NCBI GenBank assembly: GCA_002189035.1
Contig: NEEC01000017.1
Span: 1,550,001-1,614,000 of the forward strand
DNA length: 64,000 bases
Direction: 5' to 3'
Source: Utricularia gibba
Lineage: Eukaryota > Streptophyta > Magnoliopsida > Lamiales > Lentibulariaceae
The translations under genes and the position numbers were made by a program. The stretch's first letter is position 1; each line of letters opens with the position of its first letter. Of this stretch, positions 1 to 11,816 are shown one piece after another. The notes under the pieces were generated by a model. That model did not search any database. It was given only the letters and a program-made list of their open reading frames with translations, and had not been told where the DNA came from.

Positions 1-1722
1 CATCCTGAGTCATCTGGGTGCCTTGAAAGTTTGCAGAAGACAGGATATGTAGAAGAAGATGGTGCAGAGCATAGAGAAGGATTGAAGGCGAGAACAGAGC
101 TGGATGATGATGCCGTCGCGATGCTCTCAGTGCTTTCGAGTTTGACAGCTACTTTTTCCCCTTCCCTCATTCGCACCTTCAACAACTCATTCCCATTCAC
201 TCATTATATCCCATTCGGTTTCCTCTAATTCTTGAACTTAGAGAACTTTTCTGCAAGATGTTCTTGGAAGGCGAATCTGTGGTGATGAGTTCAAAAAAGG
301 TAATGGGAATCATCCAGTGTTTTCAAGAAGGCTTTCTGTTACTGCAGCGAAGGCAGCCACAATGCTGCCCCTTGATTCACCTCAGTTAACGAAGAACTCA
401 CCCCTTCCGGGAGCAATGCAGCTTTTCTTTCCGCCATTCTCATGAACCAGTGCACCAGAAACTGCGATGCGAATTGAAGCAATGGAATGGATGCTTGATT
501 TACAGACGAATACGAAGGAATGGGAAGCTTTCTTCTCCCAATCTCTAAGCTTTTACAGAGAATCTAGTCCCAGGGTTCCTACTCTTCTTTTCATCTTCTT
601 ATAATTCTAGATAAATTCTAGTTAAATTACGATTTTTTTAAATTATAAATAATTATACTTTTAAATAGTTAGTATTGCATTTAAATATTTTAATTTTAAA
701 TCTAAAATTTTAAATTTATTGTAATAATATAAAATATAATGCATAGATTATATAATATTTTTATAATATAAATACTTTACAAAAATATGATTTTTTTAAA
801 ATTTATTCCCATTTCTTTAATTTTAACATAAATTAATTTTATAGTAATCATTCTCAAAAAAATCATATAAAACATAAATTTGTCATGAGGAGACATTTAG
901 GCCGAATGGCCCAACACTATTGGGCTTTAATGATGCCGAGGGCCCAGTGTTGTGACCCATTCATAGAGGAATGCGGCAATGCCTGCTCGGAGAACTGACA
1001 TTTTCAGTTCTGAACCAGGAGTGGGATTCTGGAGTTGTTCGTTCTTTCCACCCATTTTCCATAACCGGGTTCATAGAACTTGGTAAGGAGTTGACTTTTT
1101 ACAAAGGAATAATAAATAATATTATTTTTGAACCAAATAGACAATCATCTTCATTAATAGTAAAGTGAACTGTAAGAAGAAACTTGGCAATGGCGGGGCG
1201 AAATGGGACTGGTTATCCCCTCCAGCGAAAAGCTACGCATAAAGAAAAGTGAAGGTCAGATATGTCTGGATTTTAAATTTTGTTATATATATATGTATAT
1301 ATACATATGTTTGTATGTAAAAGTTGGTATACGTTCAGCTCCGGAGGTGAAGAAACCGATCCCTTAATCGAACGTTGGAGTCTAGTTGTCTTGATTCCTT
1401 TTGCTTTGTGTTTGCTGAGTTGTAGGGCGTTTTTCAAAGAAGCCCAGTTCGTGTTTATGGGATTTTGCGGCCAGACGTATACTGCTGTTTCTTTGCCACC
1501 TTTTCTTCTTCGTGGTCGTGGGTGTTTTTCTTGTTTCGTTTTTTAAATGGGTCACTGTATTGAGTTTTGTTTGCTCTACGGGATGATTATCGACTGATTG
1601 GCAGTGATCTTGGATCTGGAATCAGGGCAATTGATGTTCTGGAAGAGGATCAACGCAGTGGTGAACGTTGATGAAGATCTGTTGAGATCAGTGTTTTTCT
1701 GGTTTAGAATAGTGGATTTCTC
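1..1722. other. Region upstream of the exostosin gene, with a possible terminal exon
   Basis: No gene is recognised with confidence. An open frame on the + strand ends at a TAA at 602-604. It includes an ATG at 482 and reads like coding sequence (MEWMLDLQTNTKEW...), so it could be the last exon of a gene starting left of the window. I cannot name a family. About 600-880 is AT-rich. A TA microsatellite lies near 1283-1308. The 1200-1720 stretch is probably promoter and 5' leader of the following GT47 gene; no clear TATA box was pinned down. Confidence 0.3.
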
Positions 1723-3211
1723 ATGTCTGGTAATTCCGAGAAGCGGAAACAGCCGCACCCACGGCGGCTAATAGCACTGTCGATCTTCGTCGTGATTTCA
1801 TTCTCAGTTTCCCTTCTGCAAACCCCGTTTCATCAATTATCTTCCACATCCAAATCAGGGATCCGGTAATTGTGATAAATGCTTCGTCCAATTCGCATCT
1901 GGAATCCCCTGTCACAATCCGTGGCTCATCTGCAGAAACCAGTTCAAAAGCAGAGACTGTACAGAGAAGAAACAACTGCAATGGACCTGAGCCTCTTCTT
2001 AGAGTGTATATGTATGATTTGCCATCTAAATTTCATTTTGGGTTGTTGGGGTGGGAAGGAGATGATGAAAACCAGACATGGCCTAGTTTAAGTGATCAAA
2101 ACTTGATACCTTCATATCCCGGTGGCTTGAATTTGCAGCACAGTGTAGAGTATTGGCTAACACTTGATCTTCTGGCATCATCATCATATACTGGAGATTT
2201 TTCTAGGCCTTGCGCTGCAGTCAGAGTCATGAATTCAAGTGAAGCAGATGTAATATTTGTACCATTCTTCTCATCTCTCAGCTACAATCGGCATTCAAAG
2301 AGCATCGGTAGACATAAAGCTAGTGTTGATAAGCTACTGCAGGAAGAACTGGTGAAATTCCTTGTACATAGAAAGGAATGGAAGAAATCCAGGGGAAGGG
2401 ATCATTTGATTGTAGCTCACCATCCCAACAGCTTGTTTTATGCAAGGAAAAAGCTGAGTTCCTCCATGTTCATTCTTGCTGATTTGGGCAGATACTCTAC
2501 TTCCATAGCTAACATTGAGAAGGATATCATTGCTCCCTACAAGCATCTGGTGAGATCAATCCCAGCAGCCAGTTCTGCAAGCTTCGATGAAAGACCAATT
2601 CTGGCTTACTTCCAAGGAGCAATACGTCGCAAAGATGTAAGCTTCATCGTCCCCTTTTCAACCCAACCTCAATCACCATAGCCTTTATTCTCTTTTTCCA
2701 GGATGGAGTCATCCGGCAGGAGATCTACAACCTTCTTAAAAACGAAGAAGATGCCCACTTCACAGGCGGAAGCGCTCATGCAAAGGGAGTAAGAGAAGCA
2801 GGGAAGGGGATGTCTTCTTCCAAATTCTGCCTACACATTGCCGGAGACACACCTTCCTCAAACCGTCTCTTCGATGCCATTGCGACTCACTGCGTCCCCG
2901 TGATAATATCTGATGAGATTGAGCTCCCATACGAGGACGTGCTCGATTATTCCAAGTTCTGCATCTTCATCTGGTTTGAGGACGCCGTGAAAAGAGGGCA
3001 CATTGTGAAGCTTCTGAGGAGCATCAAACGAGATAAGTGGAACCAAATGTGGGAGAGATTGAAGAGCATTAGTGGGTACTTTGAGTATCAGTTTCCTTCT
3101 CAGCCTAACGATGCCGTGGATATGATCTGGCGAGCTGTTCATCGCAAGAAAACAGTCAGATTCTTGGATTCTCACAGGAAGAACAGATACAATCGATCCC
3201 ACCTTCTCTAA
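1723..3211 (+). CDS. GT47 exostosin-family glycosyltransferase (one-base frameshift)
   Basis: Type II Golgi glycosyltransferase of the exostosin/GT47 family, closest in my recollection to Arabidopsis At5g16890/At1g67410; cell-wall polysaccharide synthesis is the likely role. Exons are 1723-2636 and 2702-3211, giving about 474 aa. A basic N-terminus is followed by one membrane anchor around residues 16-33, then a luminal domain opening LLRVYMYDLPSKFHFGLLGW. Exon 2 has the family block FCLHIAGDTPSSNRLFDAI and CVPVIISDEIELPYEDVLDY. The anchor and the luminal domain are in different frames: the frame breaks at the GGG at 1858-1860, and one more G there would join SG to DPVIVINAS. Probably a consensus error rather than a dead gene, because everything downstream is intact. 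The acceptor substrate cannot be told from the sequence. Confidence 0.85.
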
Positions 3212-3730
3212 CCCCTTAGAAAGGATCACATGGTTTTGATTTTGAAGATACAATATTTAGAGATTAATAAATTCAATAAAATAATTGTTTACTATTGTGA
3301 ATGGAAGATGATCATTGCAACTCCAAGATGACGTCATATTAACATAGATAAAAAATATATTTTGAACACTAATATTTGATTAATCAAAATTTTTATTTAT
3401 TTACAAAATTTGGGGTTTTGGGTACTATTTGTTGAAACCAAAAATTATTTAAATCTAAATTTATTGAATTTAAATATTCAAAATTTTGGTCATCTTCTCG
3501 AAATTAGGATTTTTTAGTGTAACGAAAATTATTATTTACTTTATATAATTTAGGGATTTAAAAATAATTTATTGATTGAAAATCTGGCGGGTGTGGACTT
3601 GTAATGATGGGTTAAATAGGCCGCGGCCCATGAATCAATTGATCTGCAACTGGGGCCCAAATTCATTCGGTTTAAAACTGGCGACTGAATAAAGAAGGAT
3701 GAAGAAAATATCTAGGTTTTAGGGAGAGCA
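3212..3730. other. AT-rich intergenic region
   Basis: Holds the 3' end of the GT47 gene and the promoter of the EMB514-like gene. The sequence at 3600-3660 contains GGCCCA/TGGGCC-type motifs, which resemble site II elements common upstream of plant housekeeping genes. No coding signal was seen. Confidence 0.5.
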
Positions 3731-4885
3731 ATGGCCGACGGTGAATCAGAAACCCTCGCTGGGACAGACCCGTCTCAGTGTCGCGATGAAGGTGGTTCCA
3801 AGCGGGCTAGGGAGGATGCGGAATTGGAGAGTAATGGGGAAAAAAGGGCGAAATTGGATAGCGAAAAGGTGGCCGCAGCGAAGGAGGAGCCGGGGAAGTC
3901 ACTAGAGCCTCCTCAGAATCTTGATGAGTGCGCGTCGAATAATGGCGAAGGAACGGCTAAAATCGATAGCGAGAAGGAGCCAGGGAAGTCTCCTTCAGAT
4001 GATGCGGAGATGGAACCGTCTGCTGCAGATGATGCGGAGACCGAACCCAAATCGGTGGCTGTGGGTCCGAAGAGTTTCATCACTTCGGTGGAGATGTTCG
4101 ATTACTTCTATAAGCTCCTCCACGCATGGCCACCAAATCTGGACGTAAATAAGGTGTGCTAAGATCACTGCTTTGTGTATTATTCTCGCAATGATTCTAT
4201 TACCCGTCTATTTTCGCTTCTGGGTATTCCTTTTCCGTGCGTGTATGTTTAGGAAGCCTAGTCCTTAGCTCCTCTCTTTAGTCAAACTGCATGTTTTCAA
4301 AATCATGAATTTACCCTTACTGGATTTCCGAAGTGTTTTTGGTGTTCCTGCCATTCCTTTCCGTGTCTCGATTTGAAATTTTGAGATCATAGCAGTGGAT
4401 CCATGTGTGTTTTCTGTATATCCTGAATGTAAGACTCTGGCAAGCTTTGGTAATTTGCAGGCATTGCAATGCACTACTACTTCGCTTGCTAGCTAGGGTT
4501 AAACTTCTGCATGCTAATGGCTATTTCATGTACTTACGCTAGCTGCATCCATGTTACCCGACTGACTGATGATGTGGTGCTACTTTCTCAGTACGAACAC
4601 ATGGCGCTGCTGGAACTTCTGAAGAAGGGGCATTCAGAGGCAGATAGAAAGATCGGCAAAGGGATCAAAGCATTTCAAGTGCGCTTCCATCCCCAGTTCA
4701 AAAGCCGCTGCTTCTTTCTCCTCCGCGTAGATGACTCCGAGGACGACTTCAGCTTCAGGAAATGCGTCAACCATATACTCCCTCTGCCGGAAAGCATGCA
4801 AATAAAGCATGACGCCAACAAAGCCTTGCGAGGGAAAGGCGGCGGTAGAGGCCGCGGCCGCGGCCGTGGGCGTGGTGGAAAATGA
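3731..4885 (+). CDS. EMB514-like DUF3223 (DCL family) nuclear protein
   Basis: Two exons, 3731-4153 and 4592-4885, joined in phase 0; about 238 aa. The first ~110 residues are acidic and low complexity with KRAREDAELE-type charged repeats and several Lys-rich patches. The DUF3223 domain follows: FITSVEMFDYFYKLLHAWPPN, then YEHMALLELLKKGHSEADRKIGKG, FQVRFHPQFKSRCFFLLRVD and FSFRKCVNHILPLPE. The C-terminus is an Arg/Gly tail (RGKGGGRGRGRGRGRGGK). The family includes Arabidopsis EMBRYO DEFECTIVE 514 and tomato DCL, which are linked to embryo/plastid development and rRNA processing. RG tails often bind RNA, so an RNA-associated role is a reasonable inference. No frame damage. Confidence 0.85.
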
Positions 4886-5266
4886 ATAAACTTTTCAGAT
4901 GGGTAGATGACATCAATCAATCTATCGCCTTCTCCCAAAGCTTGCAGCCGTTTTTGGGTGTTAGATTTTGAACCCTTTGGATATTCTTCTTGTCAGTATA
5001 ATATCATCATTATCAGCAAACCCAGTTCTTTATTCCGCTAATACATGATTCTGGATGATAATTAATACACTTATGAAACGAGGGGCGATCAGGGCAGAGC
5101 AACGTTGTCCTGATGGAGGTGTCCGGAAGTGATGCGAAGGCCGTGTCCGTGTCAATGTGGACACCCCGTCAGTGTTCAATAAACCACACTGGCTCAAAAT
5201 AACATCAATTCGTCTTCCCAAAGGAACCAACTTGCACAATTGCAGGTTTGAAACAGATGGATCAAT
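4886..5266. other. Tail-to-tail intergenic region
   Basis: Shared 3' flank between the EMB514-like gene (+) and the Rab gene (-). It presumably holds both 3' UTRs. Nothing else was seen. Confidence 0.5.
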
Positions 5267-6501
5267 CTAAGTGGAGCAGCAGGACAAGGATTTGGAAGTA
5301 CCCTTGTTGTCCAAGTCGATGCTGACGCGGTTGACGGACAAGTCGGCCTTGTAAGAGTCGGAGGAGAGCATTTTCCGGCTGACCTTGTCGTGGATTTCAC
5401 GAATCACCATGTTGAAGGCCTGGTTCACGTTGGTTGAGTTCAGAGCAGAGGTCTCCACGAAGAACAGGCCTTCTTCCTCCGCAAGGGCCTTCCCCTCCTC
5501 TACGGTCACCTCTCTGATGTCCACAAGATCACACTTGTTCCCCACCAGCATCCTCGCCACCGCCGTGTCGCAGTGAGCTGCAGCAGCATCGTTTGCTGTT
5601 ATTACTAAGCATGGAAAGCACAAAGCAATATAATGTACCTTCTTGGATCAGTTGATCCCACTCATGGAAAGACAAGGAAGAGCATATAGGAAAAGGACTC
5701 AAAACCATTTCCAACTTGAAGAAACCAGCCAACGGTGACATCAAAGAAAGCCAGTTCAAGCCTTAAAAATGATGGATTCAAGAAGACAAAAGCCTCCCAG
5801 AAGATAGAGCAAATCTTTTAAACGGTTCGAACGAGAAATGAATAGGCCATGTTGCAGACGGGATGTTTCCAGGGCTAGGACGGTTCTTAGAAACAAGAAT
5901 GGTAAGAACCCGTTGATTGCAATAGAAATCTTCCAAACTCTGAAAAAACAAATCGAACAGAACCCCAGATCCAAGAATGTTGATTTGGGATATCAGCCGA
6001 AACAAAAAGAAAACATCTTGGTGCATTCTGATGCTTTCCTACAGTTAAGACTTGAGTAGTAAATGGCAAACATCTGCTTGCTGAGTACTAAGCGCATCAT
6101 TATTAACAATTAGGTGTTGAAACAAAGAAAACCCTAGTGAAATCTAAGACGGAATTCAAACGAAGATACTCACTGTTAAGTTCCTCGAGCCATCGCTTGA
6201 CGCTCTCAAATGTCGATTTCCTGCTAATGTCGTAGACGATTAAAGCCCCCACTGCGCCGCGATAGTAAGCAGAAGTGACGGCGCGAAACCGCTCTTGTCC
6301 AGCGGTATCCCATACCTGGGCTTTGACCTCCTTTCCGTCAATATCGACCACCTGCGTCTGAAACTCGACGCCGATCGTGGCCTTAGAGTTGTGGTCGAAC
6401 TCATCGCGCGCGAATCGGGAAAGGAGATTAGATTTGCCGACGGCGGAGTCTCCGATGACCACGATCTTGAACAGGTACTCTTCGCCGGCTTCCTCCCCCA
6501 T
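5267..6501 (-). CDS. Rab GTPase, RABA5 (Rab11) subfamily
   Basis: Small GTPase of endosomal/trans-Golgi trafficking to the plasma membrane and cell plate. Exons are 6174-6501 and 5267-5577, about 212 aa. The start is the ATG at 6501 ([20 protein letters not shown]). All nucleotide-binding motifs are present: P-loop GDSAVGKS, G3 [10 protein letters not shown]4 NKCDL and G5 ETSAL. The effector region [11 protein letters not shown] is Rab11-like. The C-terminus ends CCST, a double-cysteine geranylgeranylation site. [12 protein letters not shown] plus the short C-terminus fits RABA5 (for example RABA5e) better than RABA1-4. A longer in-frame ATG lies upstream at 6555, but the family start fits 6501. 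The gene is intact. Confidence 0.9.
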
Positions 6502-8047
6502 ATTGTTGTAGCAGACGAAGTGGCGTTGTCGATATTTGAAGGAAGAAGAAGACAATACTGAAATGTCATTATCTGCGCCGCGTGATTTAAGTAAGATTGA
6601 GAAAATAGTCTCCGCGCCTTTTCATTTTCAAAAAAAAATTAATTCTTTTTTCTTTTCTGAAATATAATATTCCCTTTTTCGATACTCTCATTTATGTCAT
6701 ATACTTATTTAGGTTATTTTGATTTCATAATTTATTTTGTTCAAATAATTTAGTAATTGTATATCACATGGATACTAATACATATTTAAAATAGAGGAAT
6801 TATTTTAATCATGAATAATATATTTTTCTCAAAAGTAAAAATATAACATTATAAAATTTAGATATCTAATATTAATAATATCGTATCAGAGAAATATAGA
6901 TTTAGGTACGAGATCTGATCCGATGGGTTGTGGGTTGAAATTGCTGGGTCATAAATTAATTTTGTGACTCGACATATACGGGTCGATGGGTCATAAAGGT
7001 CGACTCATCCCGAGTCACAAGTTGACTCACAATAAAGTAAATTGAAGTTCTTTGATATCAAGATACAAATTGTACATTTGAGATGTCATGAAAATACACT
7101 GAGGTTGTGTTTGATAATAAGTATAACATGAGATATATAGCATCCAGTATAATAATAATATATTTGATAATTGCGGTTAAATTTTTTTGGGATATTTTTT
7201 TATTTTCTACAAAGCATAAAATTGTTCTCATCAACATACTTTATTTTTATAATTTCAATCAAAATAAATTTATATCAGAATAATCTATATCAATATACCT
7301 ACCAAACACAAACTGAAGTCATTTGATGTTCAAATACTGCAATATCATGTTTTCGGTGTTTGAAAGACACATTGCGTGTACTAACCCATACTCATTGAAA
7401 GACAATATATGCTTATGCATCTTAGAGTCGTTTCGTACCCATTTTTAACGATTACGGATAACGGGTTGCATCCATCACGGGTCAACCCGCAAGATATCCG
7501 GATCTATCCGTATCTGTGCCCAGCTCTAAGAGAAATGTGAATTTACTAATTTTTTACTTGGGTCATCTAATTTATATTGAATTAATTTCGGTTTAATTTG
7601 TCTATTATAGTTAAATATTAAATACTTTATAATTAATATTTTATTGAAATTTCATCGTCTGTCGTCTCGTTAGAGCCGACGGGTCGGCAGCTCTGCTGGG
7701 GGAATGCTTCAACCGCATCCGTCACGGTACCCGTTTGCTTGAAGACAGGGGAAGTAAATTTGGTTTCTTTTGGTTTTGGAATTCCAACAGGGCTGCCGCT
7801 GGGAAAGAATGATGCTTTATCGCGAAGGAGGATTTGGTTGCGTAGGGCGGGTATGAAGGAAACCCACCCGTTTATCTCTTTTTACTCGAGGATCAAACCC
7901 TTGTCTTCCGTAGTCTTCACATAATCACATCTACACCATTTGACACGTACACGCATTCTGTTGCCGCTTGCTGTGTTAGTTTTATATATGTGCGGGCGTC
8001 AGGGATTGGGTTTCATTTCGTTGATGCGAATTGAAGGGTTTTAGCTA
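6502..8047. other. AT-rich intergenic region, possible transposon relic
   Basis: Separates the divergent Rab (-) and NEN1-like (+) genes. Near 6900-7040 and 7430-7535 there are GGGT/ACCC-rich, partly inverted motifs (gggtcatgggtcgactc-like and acgggtcaacccgcaagat) around an AT-rich core. This resembles the ends of a non-autonomous hAT-type element, but I could not define terminal inverted repeats or target duplications. 7680-8047 is less AT-rich and probably contains the NEN1 promoter and 5' leader. Confidence 0.35.
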
Positions 8048-10160
8048 ATGATGGTGGAAGAGAGGTCAGAGATAGTATTCTTCGATGTGGAGACAACGGT
8101 TCCGACGAAACCGGGACAAGGTTTTGCGATTCTGGAATTTGGGGCGATTTTGGTTTGCCCCAAGAAGCTCGTGGAACTGCGGAGCTACTCCACGCTCGTC
8201 AAGCCCGCTGATCTATCCCATATATCATCTCTCTCCGTCAGGTGTAACGGGATTACCAAGGAGGCTGTTGTTTTAGCGCCTGCTTTTGCTGATATTGCAG
8301 ACGTTGTCTACGATCTCCTGCACGGTAAATTTGCAAACTTTCTGGGAATTGAAAGTTCGGGAAGATAAATTATGAACGATCCTTTTCTGATTGTGTATGG
8401 TTTATACAGGAAGAATATGGGCTGGGCATAATATACTGAAATTTGATTGTGCCCGAATTAGAGAGGCCTTCGCTGAGATAAACCGGCCGTCCCCCGAGCC
8501 AAAAGGAGCTATTGATTCGCTGGTGCTGTTAAGGCAGAAGTTTGGCAGGAGAGCTGGTGACATGAAGGTAAAAGCTCCGACCTTTGATGGCTAAGTATTT
8601 TTTTGAATTGGCTTTTTATCATTTAACTGCATTGTTCATCTTTGAATCCAAATTTGTGATGCACGTGCGTTATGGTTCCCATTCAACAGAGATACTCACT
8701 TCTGTTATGTCTTTTCTAGATGGCAAGTCTGGCAACATACTTTGGTCTTGGCCAGCAAACACACCGGTAAGTGCCTTTCTCCCTCTGTTGACAGCAGGAA
8801 TGTTTGGCTTGAAGCTGCTGAGTTTGCTACCTTGGCTTCATCTGAATATTGAAGAGAATCCTATAGCGGTCAAATTAAACTCTGTGTTGGTTTTTTCCAG
8901 GAGTTTGGATGATGTTCGCATGAATCTCGAAGTGCTCAAGTATTGTGCTACTGTTCTTTTCTTGGTAACTTTTTTACTTGTATCATTGTTATGATCAGTA
9001 CTAGAAATTTTGCCGTTGGCCGGTTGGCCTGCTACATTCTATATACCCGTAGAACTCTTGATTCACCTGGTTATGCCTGCTGTTTTTTTTGCTGGCAGGA
9101 ATCCAGTCTTCCTGATGTATTCACGGAAAACAGTTGGGTATTTCCCACTGCTGTTACCAGAAGTCGAAGAAATGGAAAAATTTCACCTGAAAGTACTGGG
9201 CAGAATGAAAGTAGGCCATCGTCTAGTGTCAATGCTGTTATTTGTTCAGCAGAATCTTCCACAACACCTTGTCCAGACAAAAATAATACGATATTTTCCC
9301 TAGTAATGCCTCCAACTGAAGATGTGGCTTCGCCCCTTGTTGAATCAACTTCAGCACAGATTGACCCTTTTGATATGTCAACTCTTTGTGATGAAATGGA
9401 AAAGGAGCAACCTGATGAAGATAGTATGGAAGAAGAGAAAAATAGCTTAGTGTCAGAGGAATCTTCCAGCTCAGTAGGTGATCGGAATCCCCATAGCAGT
9501 GATAACTCCTTGGAGCCTGATGATGTTTCTATACCTTCAATATCTGCGACTCTGGTACCAATTTACACTGGATACCGGAAAATACAGATACTGCATCAAG
9601 GCTCAGAGCTCCAACTCCGGTGTAAGTACCTGAAAGTTCGCTTTGGTGTTAGTACGAAGTTCGTTGATCATGCTGGCCGGCCGAAATTAAACTTCGTGGT
9701 GAATCCACCACCAAACCTTCTTCTGGTTTTGGAAAAAGCTGATAGCCTTGCCAAGGAACTATTTGATGATTCAGGAAGCTCATCCGACTGGCACCCAGTT
9801 GTGAACAAGAAGCCAGGCTACTACAACTATCCTACTATCAGATTGCAGTAAGTTCCTATCTTCAGTAACCTGTATGTACATGTTCTAATGTTATGAACTC
9901 ATGGCCTCATTGTAAACAATTTCAGCATTCCCACAGTAGCAAGTGGAGAGACTTCGAGACTGGAAACTGAGATCTTGGAGAAGGATGATACAGGCACGAG
10001 AAGAGTTGAGCTCAGTGGTGCTGATGTAGTAGAGCTGGATTCCCTGTTATCTCCTGGAAATTTGGTGGATGCCTCCTTCTCCCTCGACTCCTACGACTAT
10101 CAACAGAATGCTGGCCTCCGTTTAGTTGTAAAAAAACTGATAGTTCACTCAAGCAGATAG
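8048..10160 (+). CDS. NEN1-like DEDDh exonuclease-domain protein
   Basis: Six exons: 8048-8324, 8410-8567, 8720-8766, 8901-8964, 9099-9847 and 9926-10160; all phases agree, 509 aa. The N-terminal third is a DnaQ-like 3'-5' exonuclease: motif I FFDVETT, motif II AGHNILKFDCARI and motif III HRSLDDVRMNLEVLKYC, giving the D-E-D-D-h set. The central linker (about residues 190-330) is acidic and Ser-rich. The C-terminal part carries the plant-specific block YTGYRKIQILHQGSELQLRC. Known relatives NEN1-NEN4 act under NAC45/86 in nuclear degradation during sieve-element enucleation. NEN1 is At5g07710 as I recall. A phloem role is inferred by family only. Confidence 0.85.
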
Positions 10161-10478
10161 GTTGGCATAGACTGATTCCTCTAACTAGTTGATGGATTAG
10201 TTGCTCTTACATTGTCTTGCTTCTGTCCCCATAGATGTATTTGTTTCTGACTGCTGATTTATGGCTATGAAACCTGATGTGTTCACTTTATCAGTTCTTC
10301 TGTTAGCATAGAAACGAAACACAAGTTGTGATAACAAGCTTGAAACCAGTGTTCTACAACCTACATGAATGAATAGAGGTGCATCTCAGAATTAAGAGAC
10401 ACAGGCTTCAGCACTGCCATCAATGGAGGTGTATGAATCAACAGGATTCATGAAGGAGACAGTCATGGATGGATCATC
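10161..10478. other. Tail-to-tail intergenic region
   Basis: 3' flanks of the NEN1-like (+) and DUF538 (-) genes. No additional coding signal was seen. Confidence 0.45.
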
Positions 10479-11410
10479 TCAGTATTCATCTACCTTCACG
10501 GAATCACGAACGATGTCGTATGCATCTTTGGATCTGGGCTTCTTGACTGCGCTTCCGGCGGCAGTGAACCAAATTTTATCAGATTTGTAGCCTTCGGTAT
10601 GGATGGTGGTGACTCTGACCCACACCAGCACCTTTGTTTTGATCCCCTCGATGCCGGAGAGCTTTCCTCTGGTGAGTGTGGCCTTCACTCGGTTCGAGTA
10701 CCTTACCAGAGATGAGTCCTTGAAGCAAATCTCACCAGGAGATGGCAAGTAGACGATGAGTTTGCTCTTCGACTCGTCGAACTCATAGCATGTTATGTTC
10801 TGGGGAACAGGCCCGCTGGTAGATTGTATTCGCGGAGGAGGTCAGGTAGCGATTTCAGGGGCTTACCTGGAACAAAAAACAGAGGAATTGTGAAGAAGAG
10901 CACAGGACTGGACTCTCTAGAATGCTTGTTTCTATTCAGAATTCTCAGAGGCAAACGCAGAGTTCTCTGAAGAATCATCATACCTTTGAGCTTATTGAAA
11001 ATCCATTTGGCCTTCTCCTCCACAGTGTTTGACAGGGTCTGTGGAAAAAAAGGACTACATTACAAACAACTACAGACGATTAAGGCAGCCAAACAATGAA
11101 TCAGTCTGCGAAACACTGTCATTAGACTAAGGCTATAGCCTCGATAGGCATGAAAAACATAACCCAGATCTCAAAATCAGACGGCGCCATCAAAAAGACC
11201 ATAGCTTGCAACAAACAAAAAGAACGCAGGATCAATGGGGTGCAATATAGGACAACCCAAGTCGATTTCAGAAAGAAAGAGTAATCGAGAGGGAATGAAG
11301 GAGCGTACAGATAGATCTTGGGAAATGTTGGAGATTTCTTCCTTCGCTTTCTTGGACACCCAAAATGTACCTGCTTTGAAGCTCTCCACTTTCATCAGCG
11401 CTTTCTCCAT
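10479..11410 (-). CDS. DUF538 family protein (one-base frameshift)
   Basis: Three exons: 11309-11410, 10984-11038 and 10479-10866; about 181 aa. The start is ATG 11410 (MEKALMKVESFKAGTFWVSK). Family motifs are FNKLKGKPLKSLPDLLREYNLPAGLFP, then NITCYEFDESKSKLIVYLPS, SSLVRYSNRVKATLTRGKL and LVWVRVTTI. DUF538 proteins are small plant proteins with a BPI-like fold; some bind lipid or chlorophyll, and the exact function is unknown. The frame breaks between AGLFP and NITCYEF, at the GGGG run 10802-10805 (CCCC on the coding strand). One more base there restores the family sequence and makes the exon length fit its intron phases. I treat this as a likely consensus error. Confidence 0.8.
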
Positions 11411-11816
11411 CGCGATTCAAAGGAAAAAGGGAGATGCTTCTTCTTCCTCTTCTTCTTCTTCTTCACTCTCACAGACACACTACAACACACTTTTTGGGGA
11501 TGAGGGAATGAGAACCTGTTCTCTCTTTAACCCAGGCAGCATAGGAGGGGGAGGGGAGGGGGAGTAGAGGAGGACAGCTCATTCGGCGATGGCGCTTTGT
11601 CAACTAACTGAAATTGACTGCGCGCCATCACAAATGCTTGGGACTCGAGAATCTAACCACATCTCTCCCCATCGCTCTCTCTCTCACACACACACACGGT
11701 ACAGTAACTGGATGACAAATCTGCGAAAAATTATTTTGCAGTGAAGGGATCTTTAATCATAAGGATGACAAGGGAGGAGCTTTGCTGTGAAGGAAAATCT
11801 TTGCCTTGAGAGAGCA
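11411..11816. other. Promoter of DUF538 gene with microsatellites
   Basis: Upstream region of the DUF538 gene (-) and 3' flank of the UGT80 gene (-). Contains a CTT/TTC-rich microsatellite near 11438-11464, a GGGGA-rich tract near 11545-11566 and a short (CA)n near 11685-11697. CT-rich tracts like this are typical of plant core promoters and leaders. No other gene was seen. Confidence 0.45.

Noticed and set aside
1280-1310. TATATA tract as a CRISPR-like or regulatory repeat
   Set aside because: It is a simple TA microsatellite. The window is plant nuclear DNA and contains no spacer-repeat structure.
4675-4938. Minus-strand Arg/Pro-rich frame opposite the EMB514 tail
   Set aside because: It is the antisense of the RG repeat and has no family resemblance or splice context.
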